A stretch of 64,000 nucleotides of DNA from Rhizomicrobium palustre (GTDB lineage: Bacteria; Pseudomonadota; Alphaproteobacteria; Micropepsales; Micropepsaceae). Each line of letters starts with the position of its first letter. Positions within the stretch are counted from its first letter, which is position 1. Location of the stretch: assembly GCF_011761565.1 (NCBI RefSeq), contig NZ_JAASRM010000001.1, positions 558,139 to 622,138 of the forward strand, given 5' to 3'. The translations under genes were made by a program, and so were the position numbers. Positions 56,301 through 63,661 of this stretch are shown here, piece by piece. Under the pieces are notes generated by a model. That model was not told where the DNA came from. It ran no database searches and saw nothing but the letters and a program-made list of their open reading frames with translations.

Positions 56301-56541
56301 GGCGCTGCAAGGATTCCGTCACGTTCTGATCGGGCATCTTACCGATATCTTCGGCGGCGACCGATTCCATCACGAGGCTGGAATTTTGTTTCGCGTTCAA
56401 CGCACTGGCGAGAGCGGCGCGATAACCCGTGACGGTTACGGTTTCGACCGGCTCATTGGACTGGGCAACTGCCGCGCCCGTCATCCCGACGAGCAGGGCA
56501 ATGGCTGCCGTCTGGGTACTAAAACGCAATCTGGATTTCAT
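53398..56541 (-). CDS. TonB-dependent receptor, carbohydrate-import type
   Basis: The 1047-residue outer-membrane protein has a signal peptide (MKSRLRFSTQTAAIALLVGM), a TonB-box-like segment VETVTVTGYRAAL near 33, a plug domain with LVMESVAAEDIGKMPDQNV near 55 and LPGIQIARDQGKGTRVLING. A long barrel follows, ending in FGVRASF with the terminal Phe. The plug sequence fits the Caulobacter/Xanthomonas group that imports plant polysaccharide fragments. It is on the opposite strand to GH26-GH130 but shares the locus. Palindromic operators lie upstream. The likely substrate is manno-oligosaccharide. Confidence 0.95.
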   Translation of the reverse strand: MKSRLRFSTQTAAIALLVGMTGAAVAQSNEPVETVTVTGYRAALASALNAKQNSSLVMESVAAEDIGKMPDQNVTESLQRLPGIQIARDQGKGTRVLINGLRQNLTTLNGDIFLTGKEFYVSGEAANGGAGANAQYASMEGIPSEEIGGIDVYKTPTAALTEGGMGGIINLKTRDPFAAKDEFSVTAALRGTSTSYSSLARLSPNATLVASYKPNNTFAITGSVSYDNTDTRTREYEAYNRAPWNISTTAVKGYSGTGPLNDTNGETNISQSYISPQYGYFSDIYSQNRTIGGTLGAAWNVTSSVQTTLNYFYSHISDKQTNFSNKVGFNGSGASSNTPGSGMPGINADKPYSIDGNGVIDTAQFYLQGAETATLLQRQNSDAHNLQWHTSFDDGGPLTFSLDVSYAVAHAKLRAAQQDIEHGFYTAQGGTTSAAPTAPGCNNFSPACTNGNPPILLDWNNGGDSGLPSATYVGKYADALSNPAYVLFKSAWAWANQSKQEQDAIRAEAVYKPGFLKSVDGFLTAGFRVAQRNVWQNFGRYLIDGRDVNGNYINNCCYAAGNGPGLYYQDPGYAAIPYDTAVSNPSLALTVNSFAFGNMIVKNPTTGGMGSPETFLNTIWNQAANVPTNTPAAIVNGTTVTACTATPAPAACAVPAKTKVPNNSEALYTDTLSSFKVHESTQSFYVMGDIGTKDKGFHINGGVRVVLTSQSVTGATSAATVYSAGTATWNGVNSNNIPFTQVKHSVDILPSFNLTLYPTDEQIIRLSAARVVSPADLFNLGLGQSYNFTRETGGRVNTNKTSPSYGTKDGYRFANGSSGNPQLDPYRANQFNLSWEDYFAPEAMISAGIFYKQIESFEVNQPVNTTVVDDFGGSAGPVSMAVNAGHGSIYGLELAGQYVTDIGLGLAANYTYTQSSSAMYTDFAKHLPIPDVSDHSATATVFYSKFGLDARMSYSWRSKAVNGGIGGSTFSPVVSATGNSKTYGIYSAPYGQLDAQVSYDFFDHYQIYVSAQNLTEEAYHTYMQFPNQPFTYDNSGTRYFFGVRASF

Positions 56542-56629
56542 TGGACGTCCCCTTCTGCAGAATCTGTGTTCTTTTTGGACGGCGCCGGTTTTCCCGTGTC
56601 ACCGCAGATGGGATACGTTAGCCCGTCGT

Positions 56630-56641
56630 GTAAGCGCTTTC
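56630..56641. promoter_or_regulatory. Candidate LacI-type operator 1
   Basis: GTAAGCGCTTTC has the AAGCGCTT palindrome centred on CG, typical of LacI-family operators. It is about 90-100 bases upstream of the receptor ATG, so binding would block or overlap its promoter. An identical 12-base site is at 56786-56797. Confidence 0.65.
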
Positions 56642-56732
56642 TATTGGGCCATCACAGTTCTGCCCAAAAAACGCCCCTGGTGTGCCCAGAAAAGCACTCA
56701 CGGGTTGATTGTGAGCGTTACCTTACTGCATT

Positions 56733-56746
56733 TTCAACCGGTTGAA
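56733..56746. promoter_or_regulatory. Perfect palindrome TTCAACCGGTTGAA (operator candidate)
   Basis: The 14-base site is a perfect palindrome with a CG centre, like LacI-family operators. It lies about 190-205 bases upstream of the receptor gene, between the two AAGCGCTT sites. It could be the site of the same or a second regulator. Confidence 0.6.
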
Positions 56747-56785
56747 TGCGCGATTTAGAGAAGGTCTAATGTTAACGATATTCAG

Positions 56786-56797
56786 GTAAGCGCTTTC
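56786..56797. promoter_or_regulatory. Candidate LacI-type operator 2
   Basis: GTAAGCGCTTTC repeats the sequence of the site at 56630-56641, 156 bases away, which is compatible with looping by a tetrameric or two-dimer regulator. The rest of the 56542-57011 region holds no gene, only these sites and the cupin-gene terminator. Confidence 0.65.
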
Positions 56798-56962
56798 AAT
56801 TCAGACCGCCGACATAGGCACGGGCGCGGGCATTCCGGTTGTACGTTTTTACAAACGGCCTCAATAATTTACACGGATTTGGGTAGGCATTAAGCGACGC
56901 TACCACAGCGTGTGCACAGAGCCCAGCGAGTGAGGCGCTTGCAGTGCTTCTAAAATACAAAA

Positions 56963-56997
56963 GGGAGGGCCCGCGTCATCACGACACAAGCCCTCCC
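56963..56997 (-). terminator. Rho-independent terminator of the cupin gene
   Basis: On the minus strand GGGAGGGC (56990-56997) pairs with GCCCTCCC (56963-56970) across a 19-base loop. TTTTGTATTTT follows. Confidence 0.75.
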
Positions 56998-57011
56998 CCT
57001 TTACGAGCAGT

Positions 57012-58091
57012 TCAGTCCAACGCGAGCGCGGGACGAATGGTGTGCGAAGACAGACTCACCTGATCCTCAGCGGTCATGGTGAGCTTGAGGTTCGGCGCCA
57101 CGATGATCACCTCGCCCGGCGCAAGCGTGACGTCGCTGCCCTGGCTCTCGCCCGGCGCGGTGAGCGTGACGCGGCAATGCCCGCCCAGACAGAACAGGCT
57201 GCGGGCGCGATCACCATCAGCGGGAAGCGAAAGCGAAGCCGACGGCGCGATCTCAAAACGCTCCGCGAGGAATTCGCCGGTGTCTGCGAGCACGATTTCT
57301 TTGGTGCCGGAGCCCGTCTTGGTGGGCAGCGGCGCCGGGGCGTCGGAAAGGCTCTTCCAGCAATTGGAGGGCAAGGGACGCGGCAGCTCGGAGAGCCAGC
57401 GCGCCACGGTTTCGGGCTTTTCCATCGGCACATCGCCGCGCGCCGCCTCGTTCTGATCATGCAGGCGGTCCACCATGTCGGTGGAAACGGTGGCAAATTC
57501 CTCGATCACGCAGCCCAGCACCGAATGCACCGTGTCGAGTTCGGTGACGAGATAGACATCGCCTGGCGAGGGGCGGCGCGAATAGGCCTGATAGCCCGCA
57601 TTTTCTTCCCCCGAGAGCCAGCGGTTGAAAGCGTCCTTCTCGTAGACCGCATCCCATTCCTTGGAAGTGGAAAGATAGATCTGGCCGCGGTCAAGAATAT
57701 CCAGCATGTGAAACAATTCGGTCTTGCGGGTTCTGTGGCGCTGGAAAGAGAAACCCATGCCCGGGTGCAAAAAGAAGATCGAATAGCCAAGCGCGGTGGC
57801 GCATTTGATGCCGTAGGGCTTGAATTTGGAGACGAACCCCGCCGTCTTGCTCGCCTCTGCGACGAAAGCGGCATCGGCGCCCGAGAGCCCCGCAGCAAAG
57901 CTGGATTTCAAATACCGCTTAAAAACAGCCTCGATTTCCTCGGCTCTTTCGATCTTCATCGGCCGCTTGAGCGCTGCGGCCACGCGCGGCAGCGCCTCCC
58001 GCCATGACAGGCTGTCCCAATCGAAGCCCGTCACCGGTTCGCCTCCGGCCAAGGCATCGAGATAAGAATCGAGCGCTGCAACATTGGACAT
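57012..58091 (-). CDS. Cupin protein resembling mannose-6-phosphate isomerases
   Basis: The 359-residue protein has a helical N-terminal region to about 110, a metal-binding cupin with GYSIFFLHPGMGFSFQRHRT near 120 and VTELDTVHSVLGCVIEEF near 200 (Gln-x-His and a downstream His and Glu pair), and a C-terminal cupin (SLFCLGGHCRVTLTAPGE). The order of Q-x-H, PGDVYLV, H and IEEFAT...VDRLHD parallels mannose-6-phosphate isomerase cupins. Its place between the mannan receptor and the LacI regulator fits a mannose-isomerising step. GAGGAG about 10 bases before ATG 58091 sets the start. The enzyme activity is inferred. Confidence 0.65.
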   Translation of the reverse strand: MSNVAALDSYLDALAGGEPVTGFDWDSLSWREALPRVAAALKRPMKIERAEEIEAVFKRYLKSSFAAGLSGADAAFVAEASKTAGFVSKFKPYGIKCATALGYSIFFLHPGMGFSFQRHRTRKTELFHMLDILDRGQIYLSTSKEWDAVYEKDAFNRWLSGEENAGYQAYSRRPSPGDVYLVTELDTVHSVLGCVIEEFATVSTDMVDRLHDQNEAARGDVPMEKPETVARWLSELPRPLPSNCWKSLSDAPAPLPTKTGSGTKEIVLADTGEFLAERFEIAPSASLSLPADGDRARSLFCLGGHCRVTLTAPGESQGSDVTLAPGEVIIVAPNLKLTMTAEDQVSLSSHTIRPALALD

Positions 58092-58315
58092 GGACGGCCA
58101 CTCCTCGGGCAAAAGACCTGTCGAAAACAACATCTCCGTTCCTAGCAAGTCCCGCCAGCAAAGGGCAAATCGGAAAACCGTAACAGCCGAGACAACAGGC
58201 GCTTTGACCTTGCGGCCGTAAGGGGGCTAAGGTTTTCCCTCGTTCAGGACAGGGCTCAGGGACGCAAGGTAAGCGGGGCCATCGTCGCCAAAGGCGCCGA
58301 TCATGCGGTGGGACA

Positions 58316-59815
58316 ATGCGCACAACTAAGCGGCGGGAGACAGAGAAGGACTCTAGCGAGCCGCGTCTGGACGACATCATCGATCGCAAGCACGGTCTTT
58401 CCAGGCTCAACGCCACGATCGATTGGCGGCTGCTCGAAGGACGTCTTGGCGGCGGCGCGGCGACGGCCTCCCCACAGGGGCGTCCCTCTCAATCGCGCCT
58501 CTTCATCGGGCTGGCGCTGTTGCGCGATCTTTACGAATTGACCGATGATGCCTTGCTCACGCGCTGGATCGAAAACCCCTATTTCCAGCTCATTTGCGGC
58601 GAATCCCGTTTCCAGCATGCGCTGCCGGCCGAACGCAGTGTTCTGACCGCCGCCTTGCGCCGCCTGACCGCTGAGAAGCTGAAGACCTTGCTGCGCGCCG
58701 GGCTCGGTAATGCCGCCAGCTTCGATCTTGCGATGCTGCCGGAATTGGAACGGCTGGGCATCTTGCGCAAGGCCGCATCCGCAGCGCCCGTGAAACGTCG
58801 CGACGGCGACAAGCCGGTGAGCATCTATGATGTCGCCAAGCGGGCCGGCGTTTCGATCAAAACCGTGTCGCTGGTGATCAACCGCCAGCCCAATGTCAGC
58901 CTCGCGACTCGCACCGCGGTGCTCGCCGCCATCGAGGCGCTTGCCTATAAGCCCAATGTCTTCGCCCGCGGCCTCGCCAGCGAGCGCTCCTATCTCATCG
59001 GCCTTCTGCACGACGTGGCGCCGGGTTCCTATATCGCCGATCTGCAGCTTGGCGCGCTCGCCCGCTGCCGCGATGAGGGCTATCATCTGGTGGTCGAACT
59101 GCTCAATCCGCTGCAGGATCACGACGTCGCCCAGCGCGTGCGCAGCCTGGTCAGCGAGTCGGTGCTGCATGGCGTTATCCTGACCCCGCCCTTGTGCGAC
59201 GACGTCACCATCATGGAAGAACTCGCGGCGGCCAGAACCCCCTTTGTGCGGGTCGCCCCGGGCAATCGCATTCCCGGCACGACCTACGTGAACATCGATG
59301 AATACAAGGCCGCCTATGAGATGACGGCCTATCTCATTGGGCTCGGCCATCGCCGCATCGGCTTTGTCAAAGGCAAACCCGATCATGGCGCCGCGCGGCT
59401 GCGCTTCGACGGCTATCGCAAGGCTCTCACCGACGGCGGACTTTCCGTGACGGAAGAGTATTGCGCCCAAGGCTACTTCACCTATCAATCAGGGCTTGAG
59501 GCCGGTGAGAAATTGCTGGCGCTGAAGAACCGCCCCACCGCGATCTTCGCAGGCAATGACGATATGGCGGCGGGTGTGCTCTCGGCCTCCTATCGCTTCA
59601 ATCTTGCCGTCCCGACCGATCTTTCCATCGCGGGCTTCGACGATTCCATCGTCGCCCAGGTGGTGTGGCCGCGCCTGACCACCTGCCGCCAGCCGATCAA
59701 GGATATGGCCGCCGCCGCCGTCTCGATTCTTGCCCAGCGCCGGGACAAGCCCTTGGAACGCCAGCTTGCTCATGAAGTGGTGGTGCGAGAATCAACGGCC
59801 CCGCCGCCGGGCTGA
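58316..59815 (+). CDS. LacI-family regulator fused to an IS5-type transposase N-terminal domain
   Basis: The 499-residue protein has two parts. Residues about 60-130 read FIGLALLRDLYELTDDALL, NPYFQLICGESRFQH, and SVLTAALRRL: the DUF772 N-terminal domain of IS5-type transposases, which has NPYWQFFCGE and FQH in the same order. From 168, SIYDVAKRAGVSIKTVSLV starts a full LacI HTH, and residues 230-490 are a LacI ligand-binding core (GRRIGFVKGKPDH; IAGFDDSIVAQVVWPRLTT). No DDE catalytic domain is present. It probably controls the mannan locus through AAGCGCTT-type sites. The domain pair is seen in sequence; domestication is inferred. Confidence 0.9.
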   Translation: MRTTKRRETEKDSSEPRLDDIIDRKHGLSRLNATIDWRLLEGRLGGGAATASPQGRPSQSRLFIGLALLRDLYELTDDALLTRWIENPYFQLICGESRFQHALPAERSVLTAALRRLTAEKLKTLLRAGLGNAASFDLAMLPELERLGILRKAASAAPVKRRDGDKPVSIYDVAKRAGVSIKTVSLVINRQPNVSLATRTAVLAAIEALAYKPNVFARGLASERSYLIGLLHDVAPGSYIADLQLGALARCRDEGYHLVVELLNPLQDHDVAQRVRSLVSESVLHGVILTPPLCDDVTIMEELAAARTPFVRVAPGNRIPGTTYVNIDEYKAAYEMTAYLIGLGHRRIGFVKGKPDHGAARLRFDGYRKALTDGGLSVTEEYCAQGYFTYQSGLEAGEKLLALKNRPTAIFAGNDDMAAGVLSASYRFNLAVPTDLSIAGFDDSIVAQVVWPRLTTCRQPIKDMAAAAVSILAQRRDKPLERQLAHEVVVRESTAPPPG

Positions 59816-60225
59816 AAGCTGCTTAAACCAACCGCGTTTTGGTTCCACCCTGCCCATCGGCCGCGCAATTGTTGTGGATGCTGTTTCCCGCGCGCCACAG
59901 CCGGACGAGCCCCTTCGCACCGGCGCGATTTTGTAAGCTCTTCAAGCTTGCCAAAGGCTTAGGCCGGATAGCGTCATCTACTTGCCTTGAGCACTGCCCA
60001 CATCCCGCAGCCTGTAAACGCAAATTCCTGCTGTTCGTTTTGTAAAACAACGGAATCCTCGTGGCGCCGAACACCGTAAAATGTTAGGGATAATGTAAAT
60101 AAATCCACAACCTAGTCGATTTGGGGATGGTCAGGTTGATCGGGGTTCGACACACCGGGGGCAGAAAGCGCCCGGAAATCCGGCACGAGGGCAAGGCCCC
60201 TAAGAGCGCCGGAGGCGCGCGCAGA
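59816..60225. other. Gene-free region of about 410 bases
   Basis: The stretch after the LacI-type gene contains no supported gene or clear terminator. An in-frame TTG/ATG extension of the Sel1-repeat protein (60121-60225) is open but looks non-signal-like. Promoter elements for the next operon are probably here, unplaced. Confidence 0.5.
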
Positions 60226-62082
60226 ATGCGCTGGCTGGCATTGGCATTCACGGCCACGGCCGGACTTTGCGTATTTGCCACTTCCAACATGCAAGCCCTG
60301 GCCGATTACGCGGACGGTGTTCGCACCGAACAGGCCATGACGTTGCCCGATGCCGTGAAGGTGTGGCGCAAGGAAGCCTGGCAGCGCGACGATTTTCTCT
60401 CCCAGATCCGGCTCGGCGATCTTTATTCGACCAATCAATCGATCGGCCCCGGCGAATCCAAGAACGCCAGCTTCTACGATCCGGTGGAAGCCTATGTCTG
60501 GTACTTCCTGGCGCTGCGCGCAGGCCATGAGTATCGCGCCGATGACAATGGCAGCGCCTATGACACGGTTTATGGCGTGCGCGGCAATGCGCTGAACAAT
60601 GCCGAGCAGATTTATAACAGCCTGACCTTTGAGCAGCGTTTGGATGCGCGCGCGCGCATTCTCTACATCCTGTCGAGCCGCGGCGGCGAAGGCTTCCTTG
60701 CGCTCGGCCGGATCCATTCCACGGGCTGGTATGGCGGCTCCAGCGTGCAGAGCCAAAAACAGTATGTGATGCTGTGCATGCGCTCGAGTTGGGATCACTG
60801 GTACAGTTCCTGGCTGTGGTGGATCGTCTCCAGCCTGACCGGCAAGATCTATCCGCATCTGCCGGTGTGGAAATGGGTCGATAACAACACCAGCAATTGG
60901 AACGCGCGCCTGCCCGATTACATGTGCACCGGCGCCGATATGCCGCCCGAGCCGAAAGACAATTTCGCGCTCAGCCAAGCGAGCAGCGGCGCACCGGGCA
61001 GCGGCCCGGCGGGCACCGTCACGCTGACCGGCTCGACACCGGCTGGGCCGATGAGCCAGATGAGTGCGGGCCAAATGTCTTCCGGCCAGATGAGCACCGC
61101 GCAAGGCCCAGCCACGGCGGGACCTTCGCAGGATTCCTCGGGCATGCTCACCGTCTCAGGTGGTGGCCAAACCGGCATGGCGCAAAGCGCAATGTCTTCG
61201 GGCGGCTATGGGGCTTCTTCCAGCAGCTATGGGCCCTCCAGCGGCAGCTATGGCGGATATGGCGGCGGGTATGGCGGAAGCTATGGCGGCTATCGCAGCG
61301 TGCCATCTGTTTTCGAGCCAAACGATCCCGAAGCGCTGACCTATTTCCAGATCGCCTCCTTCCTTGGCCATCCGCTCGCCAATGCCTATGTCCAAGCCGA
61401 GCGCGGCACCATCCGCTATTATAGTGCCGACGCAGCGCGGATCATCGCCGATGCCGAACGTCGCGCCCGCTATTGGACCGCGCCTTACGAGTATTATCCG
61501 GGCATCACTGCCAAGGGTAAGCTGCATAGCGACGAAAGCCTGCCGACGCTGGATGAGCGCCTCGCTTTGAAGCGGATGCGTGATTTACCCTTACCCTCGA
61601 TCCTGGAAGCGCTCGATTTCCGCGGCTATTCCATCCGGGGACGGGTGTGCGGACCGCCGCCGCTCTGCCTGCGCAAAGCCATCGAGCAATATCAGGGCGC
61701 GATGGATTTCGAGGTGACTGGCTTCCTCACACCGGATCAGACCGTGCGCCTGATCCAGATGGCGGCGGTGGATGGCGATGCTATCGCGCAAGACCGCTTG
61801 GGTATCATGTATGCCAAGGGTATCGGCGTGCCGCAGAATTTCGTGCGGGCTGAGAAGTGGTTCATCAAAGCCGCCAATCAGCGCTATCCCGATGCCTTGT
61901 TCAATCTCTCAGTTCTTTATCGCGTCGGCCCCAATGGGGTGGAGCCGGACGAGGCCAAATCGGGCAGCTATGCCGCACAGGCCATGGCCGCAGGCTATCA
62001 GATGGCGCGATGCGAATTGCTCGACCTGCTCCGGCAGGCCGATGCGGCCGGACATGACCACCCCGTAGGGGCGAGGAGATGA
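60226..62082 (+). CDS. Sel1-repeat exported envelope protein
   Basis: The 618-residue protein starts with a signal peptide (MRWLALAFTATAGLCVFATS). Sel1-like helical pairs are visible (AYVWYFLALRAGHEYRADD near 93; AQDRLGIMYAKGIGVPQNF near 522; the last block AGYQMARCELLDLLRQADA). The middle, about 250-360, is low complexity rich in Ser, Gly, Tyr and Met (QMSSGQMS, YGGSYGGY). GGAGG is about 10 bases before ATG 60226. Such proteins often organise envelope complexes. The next gene overlaps it by 4 bases. Confidence 0.8.
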   Translation: MRWLALAFTATAGLCVFATSNMQALADYADGVRTEQAMTLPDAVKVWRKEAWQRDDFLSQIRLGDLYSTNQSIGPGESKNASFYDPVEAYVWYFLALRAGHEYRADDNGSAYDTVYGVRGNALNNAEQIYNSLTFEQRLDARARILYILSSRGGEGFLALGRIHSTGWYGGSSVQSQKQYVMLCMRSSWDHWYSSWLWWIVSSLTGKIYPHLPVWKWVDNNTSNWNARLPDYMCTGADMPPEPKDNFALSQASSGAPGSGPAGTVTLTGSTPAGPMSQMSAGQMSSGQMSTAQGPATAGPSQDSSGMLTVSGGGQTGMAQSAMSSGGYGASSSSYGPSSGSYGGYGGGYGGSYGGYRSVPSVFEPNDPEALTYFQIASFLGHPLANAYVQAERGTIRYYSADAARIIADAERRARYWTAPYEYYPGITAKGKLHSDESLPTLDERLALKRMRDLPLPSILEALDFRGYSIRGRVCGPPPLCLRKAIEQYQGAMDFEVTGFLTPDQTVRLIQMAAVDGDAIAQDRLGIMYAKGIGVPQNFVRAEKWFIKAANQRYPDALFNLSVLYRVGPNGVEPDEAKSGSYAAQAMAAGYQMARCELLDLLRQADAAGHDHPVGARR

Positions 62083-63611
62083 TCATGAACAATCCGTCCC
62101 GGCGTTCCACTGCGGGCCTTTTGGGGATTGGCGTTCTGGCGCTCGCCTCTGTTGCGGCGACGGCCACGCGGGCAAGCGCGGACCCGTATGACAACCTGCC
62201 GACCTATGGCTATCCCAGCGAAGCTGCGCAGCAGCTAAACCCCTATGACCCGGTGCCGGAAATCGATCCGCGGTGGTGCCGCTGGGGCTATTGCCCTAAG
62301 CCGCCGGTGCATCGCGAAGGCGGACAGAGGCCGCAAAGGCTGCCAGAGCTTTTGGGCCATGACACGCTTCTGGTCGATTGCGGCAAGGCACGCCCATCCC
62401 GCGAAAGCCGCCGAGGCGGACGCGGCCCGCGCGGCGTCTTCACCTCCATTGATGCGGCCGCCGAAGTCGCCCCGCCCAACGCCACCATCCTGATCATTCC
62501 GCCCGGCGAGGGCATGACCTGCGTCGAGAGCGTGCACGTGCGCGGTCCTTTGACCATCGCCACCTATGGCGGTTCGGGCAAAGCCGTGATCCAGGCCCCC
62601 GCAGGCCAACCCTGTTTGACCGCGCATATTCCGCTGGGAGACTCCCTGGTGCTGGATGGGGTGAAGTTCATCTCGCGCTCGCGCGAGGCGCCTTGCGTGA
62701 AAGTGGAAGCGGGCAAGGTCACGCTGCGCAACGCCGAAGTGGATTCGCGCGGCACCAACTTTGCCTTCGACGTCGAGGAATCCGGCGAGCTGGCGCTGGA
62801 ACAGAGCAAAATCGAAACCGATTTCTCCGGCGTGCATGCCCGGCGCGGCACCGTGCGGCTGAAGAATGTCGATATCGATATCGCGGGCCGCAATGGCGCC
62901 GCCTTCCTCAATCTCGGCCGCACCGATTGCATCGATCGCGCGGGCGGCACCATCCACGGCTCCGTGGGGCTGGCGCTCGAATGCAGCGAAGGCTCGGTGG
63001 AGAACGTCAATATCGTCGGCGCGGCGGTTGGCGTGCTGGCGTCGGCGGGCACGCGGGGCCTGCGCCTCACCGATGTGAAGCTGCAAAAGCCGGATACCGG
63101 AATTCTGTTGCTCCCCGGTCAGCTCGGCATGGTCACGGTGGAACGCGCCATCATCTCCAAGGCGCGCGATGGCATCATCGTGGCGCCGGGCGCGGAGAGC
63201 CAGATCAGCGGCAGCGTCATCACCGATAGCCGCGATACCGGCATCACGACCTTCGGTGCGGGCGCGCTGATCGTCAGCAACAAGATTGTTGGCGCCGAAT
63301 ACGGTATCCGCATGCTGGCGGCCCAAGCCTTCCCACCGCCGATGTTCCCGGAATTTGCTGCCGTTCCGATGTTTGAAGGCGATGATGGCGGACCGGTGGT
63401 GGAAAACAATCTCGTCGCCAATAGCCGCCGCGCGGCGGTGCGCATTGACGGGCGCTTCGGCGGTGCCCAGCACCGGCTCAACGGCAAGCTGATGGGCAAT
63501 ACGCTCTATGCCGACAAATCCAGCCAATGCATCGACGATACCTACAACGACGATCCGGTGCGGGTGAAAGCCAACACCTGTACCCGGGACCGCCTGCCCT
63601 GGCCGTTCTAG
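62079..63611 (+). CDS. Secreted right-handed beta-helix protein
   Basis: The 510-residue protein has a signal peptide (RRSTAGLLGIGVLALASVAA), a cysteine-containing linker (PRWCRWGYCPKP near 67), and from about 110 a parallel beta-helix of short repeats with regular hydrophobic rungs (KVTLRNAEVDSRGTNFAF, GSVENVNIVGAAVGVLA, ARDGIIVAPGAESQISGSVI). It resembles polysaccharide-binding or lyase-type folds, though catalytic residues are not identifiable. The start overlaps the Sel1 gene (ATGA). The two are likely a co-expressed envelope pair. Confidence 0.85.
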   Translation: MIMNNPSRRSTAGLLGIGVLALASVAATATRASADPYDNLPTYGYPSEAAQQLNPYDPVPEIDPRWCRWGYCPKPPVHREGGQRPQRLPELLGHDTLLVDCGKARPSRESRRGGRGPRGVFTSIDAAAEVAPPNATILIIPPGEGMTCVESVHVRGPLTIATYGGSGKAVIQAPAGQPCLTAHIPLGDSLVLDGVKFISRSREAPCVKVEAGKVTLRNAEVDSRGTNFAFDVEESGELALEQSKIETDFSGVHARRGTVRLKNVDIDIAGRNGAAFLNLGRTDCIDRAGGTIHGSVGLALECSEGSVENVNIVGAAVGVLASAGTRGLRLTDVKLQKPDTGILLLPGQLGMVTVERAIISKARDGIIVAPGAESQISGSVITDSRDTGITTFGAGALIVSNKIVGAEYGIRMLAAQAFPPPMFPEFAAVPMFEGDDGGPVVENNLVANSRRAAVRIDGRFGGAQHRLNGKLMGNTLYADKSSQCIDDTYNDDPVRVKANTCTRDRLPWPF

Positions 63612-63633
63612 CCGGGTACCCGATGAGGTTTGC

Positions 63634-63661
63634 AAGGGGCGCTTTCGGGCGCCCCTTTTTG
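63634..63661 (+). terminator. Rho-independent terminator
   Basis: AAGGGGCGC (63634-63642) pairs with GCGCCCCTT (63649-63657) around TTTCGG, followed by a T-run and G. It ends the Sel1/beta-helix operon. Confidence 0.9.

Noticed and set aside
58316..58700. Intact insertion sequence at the LacI-type gene
   Set aside because: Only the transposase N-terminal domain is present, in frame with LacI, with no terminal inverted repeats or DDE domain found.
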